A DNA stretch of 64,000 nt, from the NCBI RefSeq assembly GCF_017308975.1, contig NZ_JADWPD010000016.1, forward strand, positions 110,677 to 174,676, given 5' to 3'. The stretch is from Amycolatopsis sp. MtRt-6 (lineage in GTDB: Bacteria; Actinomycetota; Actinomycetes; Mycobacteriales; Pseudonocardiaceae). Within the stretch, counting starts at the first letter, position 1. The number at the start of each line of letters is the position of its first letter. The notes under the pieces were generated by a model. The model searched no databases. It was not told the origin of the DNA and was given only the letters and a program-made list of their open reading frames with translations. Made by a program: the position numbers and the translations under genes. Positions 31,810 through 39,195 of this stretch are shown here, piece after piece.

Positions 31810-32898
31810 GTGCCTCTGTACTTCCTCGCCCTGGCGGTGTTCGCCATGGGTACGTCCGAATTCATGCTCGCCGGGCTGGTGCCCGGCATCGCCGCCGCGT
31901 TCGCCGTCTCGGCGGCGCAGGCGGGCTACCTGACGTCGGCGTTCGCGTTCGGCATGGTCGCCGGCGCGCCGCTGATGGCCGCGCTCGCCCGATCGTGGCG
32001 GCGCCGGACCGCGTTGCTGGGCTTCTTGGCGCTCTTCGCCGTGACCCACGTCATCGGCGGGCTGACGACGTCGTTCGCCGTCCTGCTCGGGACGCGGGTG
32101 CTGGCCGCAGTCTCGTACGCGGGGTTCCTCGCGGTGGCGCTGACCGCGGCCACCGGCCTGGCCCGACCCGGCCGCGCGTTGGCCGTCCTGCTGGGCGGCA
32201 CGACGGTGGCGTGCGTCGCCGGGGTGCCGGGCGGAGCGCTCCTCGACGCGGCTTTCGGCTGGCGGTCGGCGTTCTGGGTGGTCGCCCTGCTGTGCCTGCC
32301 CGCCTTCGCCGCGGTGTGGTGGATCCCCGACACCGCGGCCGGCGCGAAGCCGGCCGGGCTGCGTGCCGAGCTGGCCGAGCTGCGCTCGCTGGCGGGGGTG
32401 CTGCTGCTCGCCGCGCTCGTCAACGCGGCGACGTTCGGGGTCTTCACGTACCTGGCGCCACTGGCCGGCGGCAGCGCACCGGCGGTGCTCGCCGCCTTCG
32501 GCACGGGCTGTTTCGCCGGCGTCACGGCAGCGGGACGGCTCGCGGACCGCTGGCCGGGCCGGGTCGTCGCGGCCGGGGGCCCGCTGCTGCTCGCGGGCTG
32601 GGTCGTGACGGCGCTGACCGCGCCCGGACCCGCGGCGCTGGCCGGGTTCGCGTTCGTCCAGGGCGGATTGTCGTTCCTGGTCGGCAGCACGGTGATCGCG
32701 CGGATCCTGCACCGGGCGACGGGCGCCCCGACGATGGCGGGCTCGTACGCAACGGCGGCCCTGAACGCCGGCGCCACGGCCGGCCCGGTACTCGCCGGCG
32801 CGCTTTGGGGAGTGGTCAGCCCGTTCTGGGTGGCGGCGGTGCTGGTCGCGGTCGCCTTGGTGGTGGGGGTGGTGGTGCGTAAGGCGTTCGCGCGGTAG
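31810..32898 (+). CDS. cmx: Cmx/CmlR-type chloramphenicol exporter (MFS)
   Basis: 362 residues, about eleven to twelve transmembrane segments. The N-terminus PLYFLALAVFAMGTSEFMLAGLVPGIAAAF is almost a signature of the actinobacterial Cml/Cmx chloramphenicol exporters (MGTSEFMLAGL). Proteins of this group remove chloramphenicol by proton antiport. It is somewhat shorter than the 392 residues usual for the group. GTG start, preceded by the leader peptide and attenuator. The closest alternative is an arabinose- or drug-exporting DHA1 relative. Confidence 0.82.
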   Translation: MPLYFLALAVFAMGTSEFMLAGLVPGIAAAFAVSAAQAGYLTSAFAFGMVAGAPLMAALARSWRRRTALLGFLALFAVTHVIGGLTTSFAVLLGTRVLAAVSYAGFLAVALTAATGLARPGRALAVLLGGTTVACVAGVPGGALLDAAFGWRSAFWVVALLCLPAFAAVWWIPDTAAGAKPAGLRAELAELRSLAGVLLLAALVNAATFGVFTYLAPLAGGSAPAVLAAFGTGCFAGVTAAGRLADRWPGRVVAAGGPLLLAGWVVTALTAPGPAALAGFAFVQGGLSFLVGSTVIARILHRATGAPTMAGSYATAALNAGATAGPVLAGALWGVVSPFWVAAVLVAVALVVGVVVRKAFAR

Positions 32899-32928
32899 CC
32901 GGTGGTCGTGGTGCTGCTGTCGCCGGTG

Positions 32929-32979
32929 CCGCGAATGACTCATCGGGGACCTCCGACGTCCCGAATGAGTCATTCGCGG
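32929..32979. terminator. bidirectional hairpin between convergent genes
   Basis: CCGCGAATGACTCAT (32929-32943) and its exact complement (32965-32979) form a 15-bp stem. The loop holds a second stem, GGGAC/GTCCC. It lies 30 nt past the exporter stop and 53 nt before the stop of the convergent MFS gene, and can serve both transcripts. Confidence 0.68.
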
Positions 32980-33032
32980 CGTACGAACCCGCTGCTACCC
33001 GGCGGGGCGGCCGGAGGTGATGCGCGGGCAGG

Positions 33033-34175
33033 TCACGCGCGCACCCGGCGGTCCCGCCGCAGCGAGTACAACGCAATCCCCAGGCCGCCCACGGTGAGGA
33101 GCGCCGCGACGAGGTAGATCGGCCGGGGGCCGCCCGTGTCGATCACGCGGCCGCCCAGCCAGCCGGCGAACGCCGCCGCCAGCTGGTAGCCCGATGCGTT
33201 GACCGCCACCGCCAGTGTCGGTGCCGCGCCCGCCGCCGTGATCACCCTCGTCTGCATGCCCGGCACGATCGCGAAGGCCAGCGCGCCCAGCAGCACCGTC
33301 GACACCACCGTCACGACCGGGTGACCGCCGCCGGCCCAGGCCAGGGCGAGGACCCCGGCCAGCGTGGCGAGCAGCCCGGCCAGCGACGGCAGCAGCGCCC
33401 GGTCCGCCAGGCGCCCGCCGACCGCGTTGCCGAGCACCGCGCCGGCGCCGTAGCCGAGGAGCAGCACCGGCACGGCGCCGGCGGGGAAGCCGCCGACCTC
33501 GGTCAGCAGCGGGGCGAGGTAGGTGAACACCGTGAGGACGCCGACGTTGCCCGCCGCGGTCAGGGCGATCGCCAGCTGCACCCGGCGGTCGGCGAAGACG
33601 CGCAGCTCGCCGATCACCGGGCCGGTCGTCTCCGACGGGCGGTCCGGGACGAACCGCAGCACCGCGGGCAGCGCCAGCGCGGCGGCGCCCGCGACCGCCC
33701 AGAACGTCGCCCGCCAACCCAGGTGCTGCCCGACGAACGTGCCCAGCGGCGCGCCCAGCACGATCCCCAGGTTCAGTCCCAGCGCCACCTTCGCCACGGC
33801 GGAGGCCTGCTTCCCCGGCCGGGCCTCCGCCGCCGCGGTCGCGATCGCGACGGCGAAGAACGTGGCCACCACCAGGCCGGCGAGCACCCGCGAAACCAAC
33901 AACAGCGGGTAGCCCGGCGCGACCGCGGACGCCGCGTTGGCCAGCACGGCCACCGTGATCAGCCCGATGATCAGCGGTTTCCGCGACAGCCGGGCGGTCA
34001 GCAGCGTGATGACCGGGCCGCCGGCGATCATGCCGATCGCGTACGCGGTCGTCAGCAAGCCTGCCGCCGAAAGCGGGATCGCCAGGCCGCCGGCGACGTC
34101 CGGGAGGATGCCCGACACCACGAACTCGCCGGTCGTGAGGCTGAACACCACGAGCATGAGGGAAAAGACGGCCAC
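33033..34175 (-). CDS. MFS exporter paired with MarR regulator
   Basis: 380 residues, twelve predicted transmembrane segments, DHA1 class: LMLVVFSLTTGEFVVSGILPDVAGGLAIPLSAAGLLTTAYAIGM near the start and a central motif RLADRALLPSLAG. Similar to AraJ/YdhP-type efflux proteins. GTG 34175 has GGGGAG 5 nt upstream; the frame extends far upstream through the regulator gene only by chance. Divergent from a MarR gene with repeated sites between, so probably induced by a toxic substrate. Confidence 0.82.
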   Translation of the reverse strand: MAVFSLMLVVFSLTTGEFVVSGILPDVAGGLAIPLSAAGLLTTAYAIGMIAGGPVITLLTARLSRKPLIIGLITVAVLANAASAVAPGYPLLLVSRVLAGLVVATFFAVAIATAAAEARPGKQASAVAKVALGLNLGIVLGAPLGTFVGQHLGWRATFWAVAGAAALALPAVLRFVPDRPSETTGPVIGELRVFADRRVQLAIALTAAGNVGVLTVFTYLAPLLTEVGGFPAGAVPVLLLGYGAGAVLGNAVGGRLADRALLPSLAGLLATLAGVLALAWAGGGHPVVTVVSTVLLGALAFAIVPGMQTRVITAAGAAPTLAVAVNASGYQLAAAFAGWLGGRVIDTGGPRPIYLVAALLTVGGLGIALYSLRRDRRVRA

Positions 34176-34190
34176 GCGAGCTCCCCAGAT

Positions 34191-34236
34191 GGTTCGAGTT
34201 AGAATGATTCGAGCTAGAACTATCACAGTTCGAACC
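34191..34236. promoter_or_regulatory. repeated operator of MFS/MarR pair
   Basis: TTCGAGTTAGAA (34193-34204) and TTCGAGCTAGAA (34208-34219) are direct repeats 15 nt apart. GGTTCGA (34191-34197) and TCGAACC (34230-34236) form an outer inverted pair. All lie between the two divergent genes. Confidence 0.5.
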
Positions 34237-34257
34237 ATGGGGTCTAGGATTCGCGGT

Positions 34258-34671
34258 ATGCCGAGCGAGGAGATCGATCGCGACGTCTGCAAGCTGGTCC
34301 ACGGGCTCGCGCGCACCCTCGACGGCCACGTCCGCCGGGTCGCGGACACGATGGGCCTCACCCCGAGCCAGGTGGTGGCGCTGCGCGAGCTGTCGGAACC
34401 GATCACCGCGCGCGAGCTGGCCACGCGCATGGCGTGCGAGGCCTCCAACGCGACGTTCGTGCTCGACCGCCTCGAGGAACGCGGGCTGCTCGGCCGGCAT
34501 CCGCACCCGACGGACCGGCGGGCCAAGCAGATCGTCCTCACCGCCGAAGGGAACCGCCGGCGTGCCGAAGCCTTGAAGCGCTTGGGCGACAGCTCACCGC
34601 TCGGTTCGCTGCGCGCCGATCAGCAGGAGGCACTGCGTGACCTGTTGCGCGCCCTGGCCGCCGACGGCTAG
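34258..34671 (+). CDS. MarR-family regulator
   Basis: 137 residues. Winged helix ITARELATRMACEASNATFVLDRLEERGLLGRHPHPTDRRAKQIVLTAEG. ATG 34258 is preferred; ATG 34237 in frame would add seven residues, and neither has a good ribosome-binding site. It is divergent from the MFS gene at 33033-34175 and probably represses both through the repeated TTCGAG sites. Confidence 0.82.
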   Translation: MPSEEIDRDVCKLVHGLARTLDGHVRRVADTMGLTPSQVVALRELSEPITARELATRMACEASNATFVLDRLEERGLLGRHPHPTDRRAKQIVLTAEGNRRRAEALKRLGDSSPLGSLRADQQEALRDLLRALAADG

Positions 34672-34751
34672 AGCCTGTATCGAAGTCGTGTCGAGCTGGT
34701 GTGCTCGTGGGTGTGGGCCCGTAGCCGTGGGGCTGCGGGCCTGTCCCGTGT

Positions 34752-35980
34752 TCAGGCTGTGAATGGGAGTGGTTCGTGGAGGTTGTTGCGCCGGGGTTTG
34801 CGGCGTCGGTCGATGAATACTGGTGGGAGGAATTCGGGGAGGCCGTCGGTGGCGATGCGGACTTCCCAGCCGGAGCGGTGCAGGAGCCGGTGGTGGTGGG
34901 CGCACATCAGGACCAGGTTGTGCAGGTCGGTGGGGCCGCCGTCTGCCCAGTGCCGGATGTGGTGACCTTGACAGTGCCGGGGTGGCCGATGACAGCCCGG
35001 GAACGCACAGCCCCGATCCCGGAGGAACAATGCCCGGCGTAGCCCTGCGGAGATCAACCGGCGGAGGCGGCCGAGGTTCAGCGGTTCGCTTTGTCGCCCA
35101 GTACCGCGGGGATGATCATGGCGTCGCAGGCATGCACCCGGGCTTCGGCCGCGGTCATCGTGCCGGTGTCGCCGAGGGTGGCCTTGCCGACACCGGACTT
35201 CAGGTCTTCCAATGACACGGCGACCATGACGTGGGCTCGTTCCCCGGCCTGCATCGGCAACTCCGGAGAATTCAGGGCGAGATCGACGGCGTCGGAGAAG
35301 GCATCCCCGTAGCGCTGCGGGGTGGTGCGGAAGTCGGGCCCCTCGTCGCCGGTGCGACGTTCGGCCAAAGCGTCGAGCAATGCGTGGGCGCGGGTGCCGG
35401 TTTCGTCGTCGAACCGGCCGCTGAGTTCCCAGACCCCGGTTCTTTTGCGACGGAGGAACAGTTCCCGGGTCGGGGCGGCGGGTTCGGTGTCGTCGGGGGC
35501 GGGGCCGTCGGGGACCAGGTGGGCGAGGATGCGGGCGCCGAGGGCGGCGACCTGCTTGTGCCCGGCCTCCTCAGCGAAAGCCAGCAGGTTGGCCTCGGCG
35601 CTCACGCAATGCTCGGGCGGAACCTGAGCCAGCACCGAGGTGATCACATCGATCATCGGGTTACTCAACCGACCCGCCCGAGCAGCAACACCGGTCGCGG
35701 GCGCCAAGGCAGGAATGGGACTGCCGTCGAGATTCCGGCCGGGATTGAGCAGACGGGCGCGTTTGATCAACCGTTCCGTAGCCGGCTTCGGCTCATCGGC
35801 GAGGTGCTCCATAAGCCGGGCGGCGGAGCGGTAGCCGAACAGCTCCATCACACCCCGCTGCTCGATTTCCACCAGCACCGCACCAAGTTCGGCCTCAGCG
35901 GACCGCATCGACGCGACCAGCTCACCGATGCGGTCGGCAAGAGCCACCGCCTCGGAGGAGAGAGCCGCGTCGTTGGTCAT
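34752..35980 (-). pseudogene. DUF222-HNH endonuclease gene, frameshifted
   Basis: Two adjoining ORFs make one DUF222-HNH protein. The upstream part (35980 to 35078, 300 residues) is the DUF222 domain ending AVLGDKANR. The downstream part (from about 35088 to 34752) continues EPLNLGRLRRLISAGLRRALFLRDRGCAFPGC and has an intact HNH motif (HHIRHWADGGPTDLHNLVLMCAHHHRLLH). The frame changes by one base at the TTT run 35090-35092: adding one T would restore GDKSEPLNLG. It is either a recent frameshift or a homopolymer sequencing error. DUF222-HNH genes are multicopy in actinomycetes and often found as remnants. Confidence 0.85.
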
Positions 35981-36093
35981 GTCTCCAAGCTACCGGCGAT
36001 CGAACACAGGGTCATCACTCGATGCGGTGGGAACAAAAGGTAAAGCCGCTGCCCGCACCCCAGAACACCGAAAACCACGGCAGGGCAACCGAA

Positions 36094-36158
36094 GCGTGGG
36101 GAATCGGCGCTGCCAACCCACGACGCGACGCAACCCCTGGAGCGCCGATTTCCCACGC
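36094..36158. repeat. 18-bp inverted repeat
   Basis: GCGTGGGGAATCGGCGCT (36094-36111) and its complement with one mismatch (36141-36158) flank a 29-nt loop, in the 246-bp gap between the HNH gene and the small membrane protein gene. The gap shows no convincing ORF. May terminate the small membrane protein transcript, whose stop is 69 nt before it. Confidence 0.5.
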
Positions 36159-36226
36159 CACGGCGAAGCCGTGCCTGAAACCCAGCCACTCCGACGGGAA
36201 ACACCGGAGCCACTGGCCGCCAACAG

Positions 36227-36421
36227 CTAAGCCCGCCGACGCCGGACATAGTGGGCGATCAGCAAGGCGATCGCCCCGATCGCGATCCCGCCGGCGACCA
36301 TCCGCACCGGCAAACCCAGGCCCATCAAGGGGCCTCCCGCGTTGACGACGGAACTGACCACCAGGACCAGCCACAGCAGAACCGGGCTCGAGGAACGCGT
36401 CGAAACGTTGTCGTTGTTCAT
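36227..36421 (-). CDS. small two-helix membrane protein of the two-component locus
   Basis: 64 residues: polar start (MNNDNVSTRSSS), a helix at about 13-30 (PVLLWLVLVVSSVVNAGG), a second at about 40-57 (RMVAGGIAIGAIALLIAHYV) and a basic tail RRRRA. An alternative ATG at 36439 adds six residues. A copy of the dyad found before the kinase/exporter promoters lies 57 nt upstream, so it is probably controlled by the adjacent response regulator. Similar small proteins accompany LuxR-type two-component systems with ABC exporters; the function is unknown. Confidence 0.65.
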   Translation of the reverse strand: MNNDNVSTRSSSPVLLWLVLVVSSVVNAGGPLMGLGLPVRMVAGGIAIGAIALLIAHYVRRRRA

Positions 36422-36477
36422 GCCCGGAACGCTAGACATCCGCCACGGCGGCGGGAATGCCGTCCGCACCCGGATGC

Positions 36478-36499
36478 GGGGTGGTGCCTGCGCTACCCC
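36478..36499. promoter_or_regulatory. response-regulator operator, copy 2
   Basis: The dyad core GGTGGTGC-CT-GCGCTACC, extended by GG/CC on each side, matches the site at 38363-38383 in 17 of 18 non-spacer core positions counted with its mirrored half. It overlaps the last codons of the response-regulator gene and lies upstream of the small membrane protein gene. Confidence 0.55.
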
Positions 36500-37149
36500 G
36501 CGTCCCGGCCGAGGTAGGCCAGCACCGCCAGCACCCGGCGGTGCCCGGCGCCTTCGTCGGACGGCAGCCCGAGCTTCGCGAAGATGTTCCGGATGTGCTT
36601 GAGCACCGCGCCGTCGCTGACGACCAGCAGTTCCGCGATCGTGCTGTTGTTGTAGCCCTCCGCCATCAGCCCCAGCACCTCGCGCTCCCGGGCGGTCAAC
36701 GCCGCCAGGGGATCCACCGCGCGGCGGCGGGCCATCAGCTGCCCGATCACCTCGGGGTCCATCGCCGTGCCGCCCTGCGCGACCCGCCGGAGCGCGTCCA
36801 GGAACCGCTCGACCTTGCCGACGCGCTCCTTGAGCAGGTAACCCACGCCGCCGACGCCGTCGGCCAGCAGCTCGACCGCGTAGCTCGTCTCCACGTGCGC
36901 CGAGAGCACCAGCACCGGCAGCGCCGGGTGGATCTCGCGGGCGCGGACGGCCGCGCGCAGGCCCTCGTCGCGGTGGGTCGGCGGCATCCGCACGTCCATC
37001 ACCACCGCGTCCGGCCGGTCGCCCTCGACGAACGCCAGGAAGTCCTCGGCGTTGTCGACCGCCGCCGCCACCTCGATGCCCGCCGTCTTCAGCAACAGGG
37101 CGAGGCCTTCGCGCAGCAACGCGTCGTCCTCGGCGATCACGACCCGCAT
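36493..37149 (-). CDS. NarL/LuxR-type response regulator
   Basis: 218 residues. Receiver domain with the acidic pair in AEDD, phosphoacceptor Asp in VVMDVRMPP, and Lys in YLLKERVGK. C-terminal LuxR helix-turn-helix LTAREREVLGLMAEGYNNSTIAELLVVSDGAVLKHIRNIFAKLGL. Starts at ATG 37149, 13 nt inside the kinase gene. The paired dyads at 36478 and 38363 are the likely binding sites. Confidence 0.9.
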   Translation of the reverse strand: MRVVIAEDDALLREGLALLLKTAGIEVAAAVDNAEDFLAFVEGDRPDAVVMDVRMPPTHRDEGLRAAVRAREIHPALPVLVLSAHVETSYAVELLADGVGGVGYLLKERVGKVERFLDALRRVAQGGTAMDPEVIGQLMARRRAVDPLAALTAREREVLGLMAEGYNNSTIAELLVVSDGAVLKHIRNIFAKLGLPSDEGAGHRRVLAVLAYLGRDAG

Positions 37150-38336
37150 GGCAGCTCCACTCGCAGCACGGTCGGCCCACCGGGTGGGCTGGTCAGGGTG
37201 AGGGTTCCGTCGAAGGCTTCGGCGCGGCGGCGGATGCCCGCCAGCCCGCTGCCGCCGGACTCGGTGGCACCGCCGCGGCCGTCGTCGCGGATTTCCAGGC
37301 ACAGCACCGAGTCCGTGCCCCCGACGACGATGTCCACATGGGACGCGTCGGCGTGCTTGGTGACGTTGGCCAGCGCCTCGGCGACGACGAAGTACGCGGC
37401 GGCCTCGACCGCCGCCGGGCGGCCGGTCTCGCTCTCGACGTCGACCGCGACCGGCACCGGGCTGCGCTCGGCGAGCGCGCGCACCGCCCCGGCCAGGCCG
37501 CGTTCGCTCAGCAGCGGCGGGTGGATGCTGCGGACGACCGTGCGCAGCTCGGCCAGCGCGTCGGTCGCGGTGTCCTGGGCCTTGACCAGCAGGTCGCGCG
37601 CGGTGGCGGGGTCGCGGTCGTACAGCTGGCCGGCGATCCCCAGCTGCAGCACGACGGCCGCGATCCGCGCCTGCGTGCCGTCGTGCAGGTCACGCTCGAT
37701 GCGGCGCAGCTCGGCCCCGTGCGCCTCCAGGGCCGCCGCCCGGGTCGCCGTCAGCTCGGCGACCCGGTCCGCCAGCACGACACCCGGGGCAGGGGAGAGC
37801 AGCCGCCGCGCGAGCCGCGCCTTCCAGCGGGCGACGCGCGGCAGCAGCAGGGACACCGCGGCCATCGCGACCCCGGTGAGCACGCTCAGCGCGGCCATCG
37901 GCCACGAGTCCACGACCAGGCCGAAGTTGCCTTCGATGCCGCCGGGGACCGTCGGCCAGACGAAGGCGAAGACGACCTGCTGCAGCGCCCCCAGCGGCAG
38001 GCCGAACGCCAGCGCGCCGAGGAGCGACCCGGTCGCGGCGTGGAGCGCGAGCCACGCGAGGTCGCGGCGGGTCGCCGGGTCCTTCAGCGGGGAGCCGGCG
38101 CGGTAGGGCTCGGGGATCGGTTCGCCGAGGTGCCGCGCGGCCTGGCGGCGGTCGACCCCGACCGGCCGGCGCGCCAGCCGGATCGCCGGCGCGATAGCCG
38201 GGATCCCGACGCCGAACGGGCACAGCAGCAGCACGGCGAACAGCCCGGTGAGGGCGAGCATCGACAGCAGCGACGTGCCGGCGCCGATCACGAGGTAACG
38301 CACCGCCGACCAGCACTCGCGCAAGCGGGTCGTCAC
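37137..38336 (-). CDS. sensor histidine kinase, HisKA_3 type
   Basis: 399 residues. N-terminal membrane sensor region with four hydrophobic segments (about 20-45, 50-60, 105-150, 165-180), then the HisKA_3 box IERDLHDGTQARIAAVVLQLG with the phosphorylated His, and an HATPase domain (ALANVTKHADASHVDI, DDGRGGA, GSGLAGIRRRAEAFDGTL). There is no large extracellular domain, so it probably senses within or through the membrane, as in exporters' partner kinases. Divergent from the exporter genes across 124 bp. Confidence 0.88.
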   Translation of the reverse strand: MTTRLRECWSAVRYLVIGAGTSLLSMLALTGLFAVLLLCPFGVGIPAIAPAIRLARRPVGVDRRQAARHLGEPIPEPYRAGSPLKDPATRRDLAWLALHAATGSLLGALAFGLPLGALQQVVFAFVWPTVPGGIEGNFGLVVDSWPMAALSVLTGVAMAAVSLLLPRVARWKARLARRLLSPAPGVVLADRVAELTATRAAALEAHGAELRRIERDLHDGTQARIAAVVLQLGIAGQLYDRDPATARDLLVKAQDTATDALAELRTVVRSIHPPLLSERGLAGAVRALAERSPVPVAVDVESETGRPAAVEAAAYFVVAEALANVTKHADASHVDIVVGGTDSVLCLEIRDDGRGGATESGGSGLAGIRRRAEAFDGTLTLTSPPGGPTVLRVELPCGS

Positions 38337-38362
38337 GACGGCAGTGTCTCACCCCACCACCC

Positions 38363-38383
38363 GGGTAGTGCTGGCGCTACCCC
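38363..38383. promoter_or_regulatory. response-regulator operator, copy 1
   Basis: GGTAGTGCTGGCGCTACC, extended by G/C pairs, lies between the kinase gene and the divergent exporter operon, 27 nt from the kinase start and 78 nt from the exporter start. Together with 36478-36499 it defines a GGTRGTGC-N2-GCGCTACC dyad. Confidence 0.58.
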
Positions 38384-38460
38384 GGATCCACCTCCCCACG
38401 GGATCGAAGGGACGGCCTCGCCGCCCTAGTTTTCCTGGGGAGAGAACGAAGGGGATCGCG

Positions 38461-39195
38461 ATGACGACAACGTACGCGGTGGAACTGGCCGGGGTGCGCA
38501 AGGTGTACGGCGCCGGTGACGGCGCGGTCACCGCGCTGGACGGGGTGTCGGCCGGGGTGGCGCGGGGGACGTTCACCGCCGTGATGGGCCCGTCCGGGTC
38601 GGGCAAGAGCACCTTCCTGCACTGCGCGGCCGGCCTCGACCGGCCGACGTCGGGGCGGGTGCTGCTCGGCGGCACCGAGATCGGCAGGCTGAAGGAACGC
38701 GAGCTGACGGAGCTGCGGCGCACCCGGATCGGGTTCGTCTTCCAGGCCTACAACCTGCTGCCGTCGCTGAACGTGCTGCAGAACATCACGCTGCCGCTGC
38801 GGCTGGCCGGCCGGAAGCCGGACCCGCAGTGGCTGCGGCAGGTCGTCGACGGCGTGGGGATCGCGAACCGGCTGGAACACCGCCCGGCGGAGCTGTCCGG
38901 CGGGCAGCAGCAGCGCGTCGCCATCGCGCGGGCGCTCGTCACCCGGCCCGAGGTGGTGCTGGCCGACGAGCCGACCGGCGCCCTCGACACCCGCACCGGG
39001 CGGCAGGTGCTGGACCTGCTCCGCGCGATCGTCGAGCAGATGGGCCAGACCGTCCTGATGGTCACCCACGACCCGGTCGCGGCGTCGGCCGCGCACGGCG
39101 TGCTCTTCCTGGCCGACGGCAAGCTGGCCGGGCACCTCCCGCACCCCACCCCCGAGCGGGTGGCGGAGCGGATGACGCACCTCGGGGAGTGGTGA
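38461..39195 (+). CDS. MacB/LolD-type ABC ATPase
   Basis: 244 residues. Walker A GPSGSGKST, FQAYNLLPSLNVLQNI, signature LSGGQQQRVAIARAL, Walker B VVLADEPTGALDTRTG. The class pairs with FtsX-like permeases in lipoprotein handling, antibiotic export and bacitracin-type sensing. ATG 38461; overlaps the permease by 4 nt. Confidence 0.9.
   Translation: MTTTYAVELAGVRKVYGAGDGAVTALDGVSAGVARGTFTAVMGPSGSGKSTFLHCAAGLDRPTSGRVLLGGTEIGRLKERELTELRRTRIGFVFQAYNLLPSLNVLQNITLPLRLAGRKPDPQWLRQVVDGVGIANRLEHRPAELSGGQQQRVAIARALVTRPEVVLADEPTGALDTRTGRQVLDLLRAIVEQMGQTVLMVTHDPVAASAAHGVLFLADGKLAGHLPHPTPERVAERMTHLGEW

Noticed and set aside
35928..36230. 100-codon ORF after the HNH gene
   Set aside because: No ribosome-binding site, composition typical of shadow frames, and it runs through an 18-bp inverted repeat.
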